From contig NC_034012.1 of NCBI RefSeq assembly GCF_000346465.2, forward strand, positions 19,061,517 to 19,125,516: a stretch of 64,000 bases of DNA. Direction: 5' to 3'. This document shows, piece by piece, positions 10,921 to 23,084 of the stretch; position 1 is the first letter of the stretch; every line of letters begins with the position of its first letter. Source of the DNA: Prunus persica (Eukaryota; Streptophyta; Magnoliopsida; Rosales; Rosaceae). The notes under the pieces are model-generated. The model ran no database searches, had not been told where the DNA came from, and was given only the letters and a program-made list of their open reading frames with translations. The translations under genes were made by a program, and so were the position numbers.

Positions 10921-13704
10921 CATTTTTTTTATTAGTTAAGTTTTAACAATTTTTTGTCAGAATTAACTTAATTATTTAGTTTTAAATAAATAAATTCTGC
11001 TCCACGCCTCCCTTCCTTCTCGGATCTACTACCATGGCCTCCTTCCTCCCCAACTTGTATGCCCTTATTATTACGCACATTGAATTTGGCTTTCGGGGTG
11101 TGACATATTTTTACCAATCCCATGAAGCTTTTCTTATCTTTGAATGCTTGAGTGCTAACCATTGTGTGTTTCCCTTGCTTTAGGAAGATTGCCTCACTCA
11201 GCAAGAATGCATGGTGAGGTGTTTGTGAATGGTGCAAAATCGGTACATGTACATGGCCACGACACCGATATATAAATGAGAAGAGAATTCCTTGGTCAGT
11301 ATCAATATTGCGAAACTGTTGCAGCATTGAAGGGTTGTGTGAACTCCTCGATTTCAAGCGAAGTCGAATATTGCTTGATGTGGAAGATGGCTCAAACTAA
11401 TAAAAATGAGGAAAACGGATCATACCAACAAAAATATGGCAGATGGCCAGAATCAATATAACCGTGGTCAGATTTGGGAAGTGAGGCCATGGCAGATTCG
11501 GAGAGGGAGGGAGGCCATGGCAGATCTATAAAGGAATGGAGAAACAGATCACACCTCTTCCCTTCTCCTCATACCACAACTCATCATACACACCCAATCG
11601 ATTTTGAAATATTACATAAAAGTTGTGATGGCGCTGGAACTGCAGATTCAGAACGTTTTTTATATGCTTCCCACAAGCAGTCAGACAAACCCTTAGAGGA
11701 CGAGTGACATCATTACCTTCTCAACTTACCAAAGAAAGAACTCCTTCCGAAGTGGTAACCACTTGCCGATGCTCCCAACTACAGAACCAAGTTTCCATGG
11801 ACACGTGTCACCTCCACAATAGTTTGCACAAAGTCCGACATTGAAACTTTGTGCAAAACTCCCATTTTCAGGGAACAGTACCTAAGGAAAAGGGGTAACT
11901 ACTTTTCACATTTACTGTTACTCTGCCAAAATTACCACATATACTCGCTGACTTAAGTATTGGAGAGTCTTCGGCAGGTACCACACCAGTGTCCGAAGCT
12001 TGACGATCCCTTCTTCCTTGTTTTCTTATGCAAGATCCCTCCATACCGAAGGTCCACAACCTTCTCCCTTGCTGAAGATTTAACACTCCTTTATCTAAGT
12101 TAACCCTCCGAAAAAGAGCATCAACACGCGCAGCACTCATTATCTTTCAACAATCTGATTATCTTATACTAGTTAATTTATGGGTTGTTTGATAACAATT
12201 TCAATTTTAATTTTTAGTTTTCATTTTCATTTTTTTTGAAAACTGAAAACATGTTTGGTATTAGATTTCGTTTTCAAATTAAAAAAAAAGTGAAATCTAG
12301 TTTTCAAAATCACCTTTTTTTTAAAAAACAACTTGGAAGTGTTTTATGTTTTTTTTTTATGTTTTTTTTTTTTTTTTTTTTTTTTTTGTGCACTATTGTT
12401 TGTTGGAGTGTTAGTTGACTTTCTTTGCACACCAAGGTTTCCCATATTAACTCATGCATAGATTGGAATTGATTTCCTACTCTAAATAGTATTAGAAGTT
12501 ATTAATTACCTTACTTAGCCTTCAAGGAATATTGTATTATAAATATGGCCTTCTACAAGGAGAAGAATACACAGAAAATTCTCACCACAATTACTCTTTC
12601 GTAATTTTAGCATTATTTCATTCATAAGTTTCACATCACCACACATGAAATGCACTCCGGTTACCAAAAGTCGGTATTTGGGACCTCCCAACTTGGACTT
12701 GGTCGCTCAATTCGTGCTTTTGGCCACAATCCCAATCCAAACCTCGTCAACTCCATGTCCAAAGGTCACTAAAAAATAATCATAATTTTAAAAAATTCAC
12801 CAAAAAATATTACGAATTTTTTGTCATTCCTGCTTTAACTTTACCTTTTGTTTTCAAATGTTGACCCGTCCCAACCCAACTCTCAATGCTCGAAGGGTTC
12901 TTTCGTGTAGTTAAGAGTTGGGTTTTCCAAGGTAGGTCTATATTGATTCGAACAACTTTGCGGTATATCTGTGGGTAAGATACTGTTCTCAAAGTAGTAA
13001 AGGCTGAACTAAAAGGCTAAATGGGAAAATGAATACTTTCTTTTCTCTTCCTCAAGAAACATACATCCTCACCACAAGAGAGGGAGAGTTGCTTGGTATT
13101 TTGTTAAATAAAATAAAATAATTAATAATTGAAAATAGAAAATGTTTGAAAAGGATATTGGGAATAAAGAGAGAAGATGCGGGTGTGAGTAAAATAACAA
13201 TAAAAGAAAATTAAATCAAAAATAAAAAAATAAAAAAATAATTAAGTTTTGGGGAGTAGAAATCGGGATGGAGGGGGGAGAGAGAGGTTTTTTTTTAAAA
13301 ATTTTTTATTCGTATTTTAATCAATTTTGATATTGTTGAGGCCCAAAAAAGTTACGGGAAGCCCAAAGACATTTAAAGCCCAATATAACATATATTCTCA
13401 GTCATGCGTTAATCCAAGCTGTAATTCGGATTTAATTCATTAAATAAATATAAAATAGTGTACATGTCATGCTAAACTAATAATACATTTTCCCCATGCT
13501 AATCACCTATCAAGCTCACATGAACCCAAGTCATGTGATTTACGGGCTTGCATGAGGGATTGTGGTGTGGAAGGTTACGGAGGTCCACAAGGCCCACGGA
13601 AGCTCTTGGATAACAGAGACTTTGGGCTAGCTACTTGAGAGCACCAAAGTCCAAGCCCATTACTTAGAGTTCTCCAATGTGGGTGAGCAAATGAGACATT
13701 TTTC

Positions 13705-13980
13705 AAGCACTGCCTTTTACCTATAGGAAATAGTCATTTTCCAAATACCAAGCTTTACCCGTTGGAAACAAGCATTTTCCAGCACTTCCTATTACCCATT
13801 GGAAACAAGCAGTTTCCAGTGCTTCCTTTTACCAATAGGAAAAAATCTGTTTATGATACCTAGCTTTACCTATTGGAAAATAGCATGTCCTAGTCCTCCC
13901 TTTTAACCATTAGAAATAGGTTGGTTCCAATACCTCCCTTTACCTATTGGAAATAAAGGAAAACCCTCACCCTCTATAAA
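13705..13980 (+). promoter_or_regulatory. Repeated modules and TATA box in the LTR promoter
   Basis: About seven modules of 33-38 bp follow one another, each built as TTTACC-ATTGGAAA then TTTCC, i.e. short interrupted palindromes. They end just before a TATA box (CTCTATAAATTGG, 13973-13985). The same layout is in the other LTRs at about 16425-16690, 29205-29480 and 34305-34580. I infer that this is the U3 enhancer-promoter and that transcription starts shortly after the TATA box. Confidence 0.55.
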
Positions 13981-15532
13981 TTGGCACTCATGGCTCAAGC
14001 AAAAGGCACCAATTTTTCTTCAGCCAATACTTCCTCACTCGGCTACTGCAAGCATCCCAGCAGCCACCAACCCCCATAAAGCATCACCTAGCTCCAAGCT
14101 TTTCCTTCCTTCCAAGCTTTAAACACCATAGCCTTTAAACCTCAAGCTTTTCCTTCCATCCTCCTTCTCTTGAAACTCTTAAATCCCCATAGCCATAGCC
14201 ACACACAACAAATTATCAACACCAAACTCAAACATATCCAACACCAAGCCAAGCACATGCATTCTCATTTGCTAAACTTGTGGGTCTTTAGCTCCTACAC
14301 TCCAAGCTCTCATGCTAAGCTCACATAATCTCATACCAACATCAGCAAGTCATCTTCAACTCTTCGTCGAGCTGCCGAAAACATCAACACAAAACATGCA
14401 GCCGTTGGAAGAAGAACAAAGTACTCTCCCGGGACTTGCTTTTCCCTTGGGACACTTTGGGCCTAGTTCTCGCTAACTCAGATAAAGGAACAACGAAGTC
14501 TTCATTCATCACTCTATGGCGACCCAAGAATCAACAAAGCCCGGATGAGCCTTCGAACGAAAGTGACCACATGCAAAGCTCAAGCTTCAATAGCCAAGCC
14601 CAAGCTTTTGGTTCCTAAAAACATGCTTACGACAGCTGCAACAAACAATACCTAAGTCACCATAAGTGATATGCCCCAGCGTCTCAAGCACTTTCTATGC
14701 CCTGACAATTCTAATGATCAAGTTTTAGAGTCAAACCAAAAGGCCATTGGGATGTCTCAATTGCCACAATTCCATAATCAATCATCATCAAGCCTCAAGC
14801 CTTATTCAAGAAATCCAAGCACTATTCTTTACTCAAGAAGGAAAACATCTCAGTTCGTGGCAAATAGAAGGAAAATACTACGAAGGTACCGGAAGAACCT
14901 AAACACTGTCAAGATGAAGTTTCCTTTACCAAGCAATCAAAATTTTTGAAGTGATGTCAAGCTATCAAGAAAAAGAGTAAAGTCACTATGCAACACAACA
15001 ACCAAAATATGCTTGTAGTAACCAAGATTCAAGCCAAGCAAAATGTGGAAGATAATGATGCGTTGTATGAAATGCTCCTGGAAGATAACACAAGCCCTAT
15101 AGTCATGCTGCCGGAAGAGTGAACCATCATGCCACTAAATTTGAAAGAGGAGCCCCATATCTGAGTACTGGAAGGCAGCGCAGTGGACTCCAAAACTAAG
15201 ATCTAGTCCAAGTGACTTAAGGCCTCCATATTGCAATGCTTATTTGCCAACACCTATACCGCTTTCAAGCTACTGCAGACACTATCATGCTCAAATCCTT
15301 AAGCATCTCCCATTGTATTTTCATCTTCTAATCTACCAAAGCCCTCATGATTGACCAAGCTATATCTTGATTCAACTCCACCCACTTGCTCTTTACAGCA
15401 GCCCAGGCCCATCTGTAGCTGCCGGAACAAAAAAGCCCCAACGTAAATGACAAAACCGAAACACTAAAGCACATCCACCATGCTAAATAGCCCAAAAGCT
15501 ATATTAAACCACGACACTTTAGCCAATACCAA

Positions 15533-15850
15533 GCGTACAAGCCAATGCCCAGCATCCAAGCATACAAGCCAAAGCTTAGCGTACAAGCCAATACTAAGCA
15601 TACATGCCAATGCCAAGCATACACACCAATGCCAAGCATCCAAGCCAATACCAAGCGTACAAGACAAAGCCAAGCATACAAGTCAATACCAAGCATACAT
15701 GCCAATGCTACGCGTATACGCCAATGCCAAGCATCTAAGCCAATACCAAGCATACAAGCCAAAGCCAAGCGTACAAGCCAATACCAAGCATATATGAGCC
15801 CAAGATCAAGCGTACATGCCAATGCCAAGCATCCAAATCAAATACTAAGA
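15533..15850. repeat. 19-bp tandem array inside LTR element, copy A
   Basis: About 16 imperfect copies of a 19-bp unit, consensus GCCAATRCCAAGCRTACAA. Because 19 is not a multiple of 3 the array is open in several frames on both strands and gives repetitive translations of 19-residue period; these are not real genes. The copy-B array is 33370-33730. Confidence 0.9.
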
Positions 15851-17822
15851 ATACATGTCAACATCAAGCATACATGCCAACACCAAATATACACGTAAAA
15901 ACCAAGGAAGCAAGCACGGATGTTTCATGCATATTGAAGAACCAGCCATGTCATGCCACTGCCAATTATTTTGGGCTGAAATAGATTATTGGGCCCATCT
16001 CACTGCCACTTCATAGCCCCAATAATCAAGGGGGCTAATGTTGAGGCCCAAAAAAGTTACGGGAAGCTCAAAGACATTCAAAGCCTAATATAACCTATAA
16101 TGTCACTCATGCGTTAATCCAAGCTGTAATTTGGATTTAATTCATTAAATAAATATAGAAATAGTGTACATGCCATACCAAAATAATAATACATTTTTTC
16201 CATGCCAATCACCTATCAAGCTCACATGAACCCAAGTCATGTGGTTTATGGGGCTTGCAAGAGGGATTGTGGTGTGGAAGGTTACGGAGGTCCACAAGGT
16301 TCATGGAAGCTCTTGAATAATGGAGACTTTGGGCTAGCTACTTGGGAGCACCAAAGTCCAAGCCCATTACTTAGAGTTCTCTAATGTGGGTGAGCAAATG
16401 AGACATTTTTTAAGCACTTCCTTTTATCCATAGGAAATAGTCATTTTCCAAATATCTAGCTTTACCCGTTGGAAACAAGCCTTTTCCAGCACTTCCTATT
16501 ACCCACTGGAAATAAGCAGTTTCTATTACTTCCTTTTACCAATAGGAAATAATCTGTTTATGGTACTAGCTTTACCTGCTGGAAAATAGTATGCCCTAGT
16601 GCTCCCTTTTAACCATTAGAAATAGGTTGGTTCCAGTACCTCCCTTTACCTATTGGAAATAAAGGAAAACCCTCACTCTCTATAAATTGGCACTCATGGC
16701 TCAAGTAAAAGGCACCAATTTTTCTTCAGCCAACACTCCCTAACTCAGCTGCTGCAAGCATCCCAGCAGCCACCAACCCCCATAAAGCATCACCTAGCTC
16801 CAAGCTTTTCCTTCCTTCCAAGCTTTAAACACCATAGCCTTCAAACCTCAAGCTTTTCCTTCCATCATCTTTCTCTTGAAACTCTTAAATCCCCATAGCC
16901 ATAGCCACACACAACAAATTATCAACACCAAACTCAAACATATCCAACACCAAGCCAAGCACATGCATTCTCATTTGCTAAACTTGTGGGTCTTTAGCTC
17001 CCACACTCCAAGCTCTCATGCCAAGCTCATATAATCTCATACCAACATCAGCAAGTCATCTTCAACTCTTCGTCGAGCTGCCGAAAACATCAACGCAAAA
17101 CACGCAGCCGATGGAAGAAGAACAAAGTACTCTCCCGAGACTTGCTTCTCCCTCGGGATACTTTGGGCCTAGTTCTCGCTAACTCAGACAAAGGGGCAAC
17201 GAAGTCTTCATTCATCACTCTATGGCGATCCAAGAATCAACAAAGCCCGGATGAGCCTTCGGACGAAAAAGACCCCAACAGATATAAAAATACCATTTTT
17301 CCCCTGCAGTTAACAGAAAAGTTAACAGCCGGACCATTTGTCCTAACGAAACTGAAGTTGAAGAACTACGGGAACCATTTTGAAAATTGAGGTACTCAAA
17401 TACAAATCGGGTCTAAGTTCAGGGATTAATAAAACAATTAACCCCTGAGTTTATAATGCTCGAGAGTATATAGGAAGAGGACACTCCAACTGGCAGCTAT
17501 GGAGGAGGCCAAGACTAGTAGTGTCTATTCTGTGAAAGCTAACTTTGCTTTCTTATTATCCACAACTTAGATATATCAATGGCTTCTTGCAAGAACCTCA
17601 ATTCTTTATGAACTTTCTGCCCTAAAATGCTTTATCTAATAGCTCAGACAATGGTGAAAGAAAAAAAATTGTTGTTGGAATCTTAGCATAATAATATTTT
17701 CCAGCCAAAATCAGTTGTTAGATTCTCCAACAGCACAATCTCTTTTCGCAATCACATACTAGTCAATCCTACAGAGCATAAGATCCTACTTTGAGGGGTG
17801 GAAAGGAATGAATTCAACTCAC

Positions 17823-17897
17823 CACTATTATGACCAAGGCAATAATTTTCATTTCCATCACATGATTCTAGGTGACCCACAACTCCATACCACCAAC
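17823..17897 (-). pseudogene. Orphan copy of F-box gene exon 4
   Basis: The 75-bp segment reads G|GT TGG TGG on the minus strand ([14 protein letters not shown]...HNS) with a TTGCAG acceptor and a GTGAGT donor. It matches exon 4 of the F-box gene (37468-37542). None of the other four exons is present in copy A, so this is a relic carried by the segmental duplication. Confidence 0.9.
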
Positions 17898-17992
17898 CTG
17901 CAATATATACAGAAAATCCTATCAAGCAATGGACAATGGGAAATTAATTAATTTCACCTTTTATTTAAGTTTCTGCATATTAAACGAATCTA

Positions 17993-19500
17993 CTTTCATT
18001 ATATATTTAAGGGAAATGTAAGCCTTTTTTTTCGTTCTTTACCCTTTTTTTTCCTCACCTTAATGGGGCTTGAGGATGTTTGAATTGTTCGCTAGAACTA
18101 CTTTCATTATCTATTTGAGGCATACTTCATGAACCACATGGATTCTAGGAAGTGATATAGACCTTTGTTTCTTTCATTTGAGCCCTTCTAGCCAACCCGT
18201 ATCACTTTTATCCCTTGTTAATCACCTTGTGCCTTTTATGTAAGCCTTTTTTTTCGTTCTTTACCCTTTTTTCCTCACCTTAATCTATCATATGTTACCC
18301 TTCTAAGGAGTTTTGTACAGTATTTTCGTTGTTAAGGGAGAATTGCACAACAATCATGTGGAAAGTAAAGGATACTATTTCCAAAAAAAAAACCTAATTT
18401 CAAACCCTTTTCAACTCGAGTTATTGAGCCCTATGAGTGTTTTACATTTAATTTCGTAAAGCTATGTAGCTTGGGAGTCATTGGCCTAACACTCGCTGCA
18501 TGGGTTGATTAGAAAGCTAATGAAGAGTTAGAAAAAAAAATTGTGAAAAATAAATAAATTTCAAGACAGTATCAATATGAAGTTGCGTGCTCAAAGTGCA
18601 AGATGTTATAATTTTCATGGAAAGCTCTATGAATTCCTTAGAATTTGTTCATCCATATCTTTTTCTTGTTTCACCCGTCACTCTAAGCCCCATTACAACC
18701 TTATTTGAAGACTATTCTGCTATTTTCTCAAGGCGTGCAATATATGACTGGAAAGATAAGATAAAGACCTACAATTTACATATTTTTTCAGAATTTTCTC
18801 GGAGGAGGAATGATTCCAAACGTGGGTGCAAAGTAACTAACGTGTTATCCTAGTCCAAGTAGGAAGATGAGTCAATTACTTACCCATTTTGGATTTAAGT
18901 TTTAATTAGCTGTTTCTTTATTTTTGGGCTGTTGTAAAAGGCCAGCTAAGGTAGGAATAGACGTGTGGCATTTTATTTAAGCATGAGACAACTCCTTTGG
19001 GAAGACGCAAAGACTAGGAGAAATTGGAGACGCCGGAAGAGTACCACAATTGGCTAAGTTTTATTGTTTCTTCCTTATGTTTTTGTTTATGTCAAATTCT
19101 ATGATTATGTGTAACTAATTTTATTTTGCTAGGGCATGATGTATGCCTAGTATGATAATCTAGTTTTCTTATTTTACCTATCTATTGATTGCAGTTTGAT
19201 GTTAGATTCTTAATCACTGTGCTTAGTACCTTAGTTGATTACCTTGATGCTTGATCACCATCTAGACTTTTAATTGAGTTAATCGGATGCGAATTAGAGT
19301 AAATACCATACTTAATTTGAGGTTTGCTTCTTGTGATTAGAATTTGTAATTTGTCTAAAGTAAATACCATACTCCTAGAATTTACATGCTTGTTGGAGGT
19401 TTTCACTGATTTCAATATTTTCCCGACATGTGATGCCAACAACATAGATGTTTCAATGTTTCACTATGGAAGCAATCACGTAAGGATTAACATGGCAGGA
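17993..19500 (-). repeat. Retroelement fragment, inverted relative to 44.7-47.1 kb
   Basis: Blocks here match the reverse complement of 46490-47060: the AAGCCTTT-TTCGTTCTTTACCC block, the text around ATGAACCACATGGAT, CTAACACTCGCTGCATGGGT and AAGATGTTATAATTTCATGG. Part of the block (AGGCTTAC.. region) occurs twice, at ~18016 and ~18241, showing rearrangement near the duplication junction. 19220-19400 resembles 44690-44830. No coding frame is recognisable. Confidence 0.65.
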
Positions 19501-19522
19501 CATCAGACATGAGAAACTAAGA

Positions 19523-19547
19523 AGAGAGAGAGAGAGAGAGAGAGAGA
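19523..19547. repeat. (GA)n microsatellite upstream of the polygalacturonase gene
   Basis: An AG dinucleotide run of about 25 bp lies ~380 bp upstream of the polygalacturonase start codon. Confidence 0.9.
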
Positions 19548-19821
19548 CTTGCCATTCAAGCAAGAGAAGGCCATAACACTATATAGCAATAGCACCGTAA
19601 AATAAGATGCAAAGAATGAGGGGGTCATGTTTTCAAGTACCAAAACACGCAAGGGCATTTTGGTAAAGTACATCTGAAAATAAATCAAGGCAAGCAAAGC
19701 CGTAGATATCCTCTTCCTGCTACACATAGTATTAGCCTACGTAAGGTCATTACGGCGCCGTTTCCCTTTTTAATTGGCGTAGTTCAACTCATCATCCACC
19801 CAAGTTCATTTCGTTCAAAGC

Positions 19822-19829
19822 TATAAATA
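19822..19829 (+). promoter_or_regulatory. TATA box of the polygalacturonase gene
   Basis: TATAAATA lies 110 bp upstream of the ATG at 19932, a normal distance for a plant promoter with a leader of ~80 bases. The leader contains the CT run at 19887-19922. Confidence 0.65.
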
Positions 19830-19884
19830 ACCCCTCAAACCATTCAACTTTCCCACCACCACTCCTCACTCCTTCAACTCATTA

Positions 19885-19886
<2 letters not shown>

Positions 19887-19922
<36 letters not shown>
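19887..19922. repeat. (TC)n microsatellite in the polygalacturonase 5' leader
   Basis: An uninterrupted ~36-bp CT run ends 9 bp before the start codon at 19932. Pyrimidine-rich leaders are common in plant genes; the run is long enough to vary in length between cultivars. Confidence 0.9.
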
Positions 19923-19926
<4 letters not shown>

Positions 19927-19931
19927 CGCAA

Positions 19932-22132
19932 ATGGCGAACCGTAGAAGCCTCTTTTCTCTCTCACTTATCTTTGTGTTCATGATCAACTCAGCCATAGCC
20001 ACTCCAGTCACATACAATGTGGCCAGTTTAGGAGCCAAAGCAGATGGCAAGACTGACTCCACAAAAGCCTTCCTCTCTGCATGGGCTAAAGCTTGTGCCT
20101 CGATGAATCCCGGTGTCATTTATGTGCCGGCAGGAACGTTCTTTCTTCGCGATGTGGTGTTCAGTGGGCCTTGCAAGAACAATGCCATCACCTTCCGCAT
20201 TGCCGGAACCCTTGTGGCCCCGTCGGATTACCGGGTCATCGGTAATGCAGCTAACTGGATTTTCTTTCACCATGTAAACGGGGTTACCATATCAGGTGGA
20301 ATTCTTGACGGCCAAGGCACGGCCTTGTGGGCTTGCAAGGCCTCTCATGGCGAGAGTTGTCCCAGCGGAGCAACGGTAATTAATTCACTACTTTAAATAT
20401 CATATTCATGACACCATTAAATATCAAATTCATGACACCATTATTTTGTGCTTCATTATTAGTGAGAATTTTAAAGGTCAACGTACGTACAATTTGCTTT
20501 ATTATTTGCTACCAATTGAATTGAGGGTTTATAAAATAAGTTCAAACTCCACAGAACGTAATCAAATGGACATGATAAATTGTACCACAAGTTTAGCTTG
20601 ATCAAGTAATTTCGTAATATGTGCAGACTTTGGGTTTTTCCGACTCAAACAACATCGTGGTGAGTGGATTGGCATCCCTAAACAGCCAAATGTTCCATAT
20701 AGTCATCAACGACTGCCAAAATGTGCAAATGCAAGGTGTCAGGGTTTCTGCTTCCGGTAATAGCCCTAACACCGATGGCATTCATGTCCAAATGTCATCT
20801 GGTGTCACAATCCTCAACTCCAAGATTGCAACCGGTGACGATTGTGTCTCAATTGGCCCCGGAACCTCAAATTTGTGGATAGAAGGCGTTGCTTGTGGAC
20901 CTGGCCATGGAATTAGGTACGACATCAAAATTATATATTTATCCATGATTGATTAAACTAGCTAAATGCATACTATTTCATAATATATGTTATAATGTAT
21001 ATCTTTTTTCTTCATTGCTTAATGACATTTGAACTTAGGACATCTTTCAATAAAGTGGAGATTAATTGATTGCTAGTAGAGATTCATTGCCTACAAAAAG
21101 TATATCTTTCTTTTGGGTGGATGTTCTAGTTGTAAATTTAACATTGCTTTACTTGATGGTTCAGCATTGGAAGTCTAGGCAAGGAGCAAGAAGAGGCCGG
21201 TGTACAAAATGTAACAGTTAAAACGGTTACCTTTAGTGGTACTCAGAATGGTCTAAGAATCAAGTCATGGGGGAGGCCAAGCACTGGGTTTGCTAGAAAT
21301 ATTCTTTTCCAACATGCTACAATGGTCAATGTCGAAAATCCTATTGTCATAGATCAACATTATTGCCCCGACAACAAAGGGTGCCCTGGTCAGGTAAGAT
21401 ATCATTCATGCTCTAAAAATCAGTTCCCAAAGTTTAATATTACAACTCAATTTTCTCTTCTTCACATTGATAAAAACGTTGGCATCACCAAATTATAACT
21501 GTCTAAGTTCGAAACATATCAAAAGCTTTCTTGGGCTTCCACCTAGAAGAGCCAATAATTTTAGGCCCAAAGCAAATCCAATAACTCCTTCCTCCATGGG
21601 CTTGCTCTCCTACTACTTACAAAGATCGAGCCTTGCTCATTGTAACCTTTGTAACTTATTAATGGAATTGAGGGTTGTAGCTCAAGTGGTTAACAACATT
21701 TACTCTGGTATTCGAAGTCCTAGATTTAATTCCCCTCTTTTCCAATACCATTTTTATCAAAATGACTTCATCGTAGCTTAGCCAAAAAAGCATTGAATCC
21801 CATTAAGCCGAATTCCCATGCTATAATACTTGTTCACCTTCTGTTTTATCAAAAGCTGGAAATCTGACTTCGTATTGTTTTTTTTTTCTTTTGTCAATTT
21901 TGTTTTTCAATAGGTTTCCGGAGTTCAAATTAGCGATGTGACATACGAAGACATACACGGTACATCAGCAACAGAAGTTGCAGTAAAATTTGATTGCAGT
22001 CCCAAGCACCCTTGCAGCGAGATCAAATTGGAGGATGTGAAGCTTACTTACAAGAACCAAGCAGCTGAGTCTTCATGTAGCCATGCAGATGGAACAACTG
22101 AGGGTGTGGTTCAGCCTACAAGTTGTTTGTAG
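19932..22132 (+). CDS. endoPG: Endopolygalacturonase (GH28), fruit-ripening type
   Basis: The enzyme hydrolyses alpha-1,4-galacturonosyl bonds of de-esterified pectin in the cell wall. Four exons with GT/AG introns join in frame: 19932-20375, 20627-20916, 21165-21393 and 21914-22132, giving 393 aa. An N-terminal signal peptide (hydrophobic core [14 protein letters not shown]) precedes [14 protein letters not shown]. All GH28 signatures are present: NTDG at 196-199, GDDC at 218-221, GHGIS at 241-245 (joined across the exon 2/3 junction) and RIK at 276-278, plus the conserved Tyr in [10 protein letters not shown]. No lesion is visible. From memory the sequence is nearly identical to the peach ripening endo-PG, also 393 aa, whose gene cluster underlies melting flesh and freestone. 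It is the only intact copy here; which cluster member it is cannot be told from the window. Confidence 0.96.
21664..21760 (+). mobile_element. tRNA-derived SINE relic in polygalacturonase intron 3
   Basis: GTTGTAGCTCAAGTGGTTAA resembles a pol III A box and ~35-55 bp later TATTCGAAGTCC / GATTTAATTCCCC resembles a B box, the spacing seen in plant tRNA-derived SINEs. A clear tail and target duplication are not visible, so this is an old or partial copy. Confidence 0.5.
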
Positions 22133-22531
22133 AGTGGAAAAATATGAACTGCTTGTAGAAGTATTGAAATCCAAAAGTTTGCCCTCCAGTACTAAGGACA
22201 AATGAAAAGTGAATTATACGATTTATAGGAAGAATAAGCTTGTGGCGTTGGCAGCCTATTTCGGCTCCCTTGATCCTGGCCGTTCAATTAGTTTAGTTTG
22301 TTCAAACTCGTCCACTTCGATGGGTGTTTATGTTATATGAACTGTTGTAAGATTATGTCCGGAAGACGTTAAATTTACAAGATTAAATTTTATTTTGATG
22401 GCTGATGTGGCATTTGACATAGAATTCAATATTCTATCAATTTAATTCACAATTTTATTATAATCGGAAGCACACATTAAATAGTAAAAATTTGGTTCAA
22501 GAAACAAAAGGATTTCAACACTCGCATGAAC

Positions 22532-22675
22532 TTTTTGGTTGGAGCATTTTCTCATGCCAAATTTTACCCGTTAAAAATTTATTATGGTATTTTGACATTT
22601 TGGTTGGAGCATTTTCTCATGTCAAATTTTACCCGTTAAAAATTTACTATGATATTTTAACATTTCGATTGGAGA
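22532..22675. repeat. 65-bp tandem repeat, about 2.2 copies
   Basis: Two units starting near 22532 and 22597, and a partial third, share TTGGTTGGAGCATTTTCTCA and TTTTACCCGTTAAAAATTTA. It sits in the 1.17-kb spacer between polygalacturonase and reductase, which otherwise holds only the palindrome at 23085 and no visible gene. Confidence 0.8.
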
Positions 22676-23084
22676 TGTATAAATGTTAAATATGCATTGA
22701 TTCAAGATGCATTTTTGTTTCTTATTCTTGAGCTTTGAGCTTTAGGTAATTAACTTGAATGCTGTTGGGCACCTTGCACTAGTTGATTAAAGAAAAATAG
22801 ACCCGAAGCAAGATTCCTTGTAGTTGCCAATTCGAAGTTTTCTTTATCGCTACATACTTACTGGTCTACAACTTCTCTCTCTAATACATAATTTGACATA
22901 AATAAATACAATGAAGAGTGCATTGACTAAACAAAACAAAACAAAAAAGCAGCACGTAAGCACTTACGTGCATTTGGTGTAAAAGCTAAAGGCCTCTGAT
23001 TTATGTAAGCAGTTACGCTAATCATATTATATTATATGTATCTTGGCTCTGTAATTGTAACGGAAATAACACTGTTTTGTTATT

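Larger units (their letters stand above)
13334..17280 (+). mobile_element. LTR retrotransposon, copy A, non-autonomous and internally deleted
   Basis: The 5' LTR starts at 13334 (TGTTGAGGCCC) and the 3' LTR runs 16039-17280, ending CCCCAACA. The element is flanked by GATAT (13329-13333 and 17281-17285). The 5' LTR is cut short at about 14560 and joins directly to sequence corresponding to ~32416 of copy B, so the primer-binding site and ~2.3 kb are missing. A purine tract (AAGGGGGCTAA) precedes the 3' LTR. No gag, protease, reverse transcriptase or integrase frame is present. The interior carries a 19-bp tandem array (15533-15850). The same GATAT flanks copy B, so the two are one insertion that was later duplicated. 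Confidence 0.92.

Noticed and set aside
10968..11357. 129-codon frame, almost identical at 26419-26808
   Set aside because: Its conservation is explained by the recent duplication; it overlaps an opposite frame and has no recognisable motif.
12401..12660. Possible copia-type solo LTR (TGTTGGAGTG start, TATAAATATGGCC) and its copy near 27873
   Set aside because: I could not find a matching terminal CA with a 5-bp target duplication, so the limits are unsupported.
15464..15898. Overlapping open frames on both strands giving repetitive proteins (and the same at 33349-33926)
   Set aside because: They are produced by the 19-bp tandem array, whose period keeps frames open. Composition and periodicity are those of repeat DNA.
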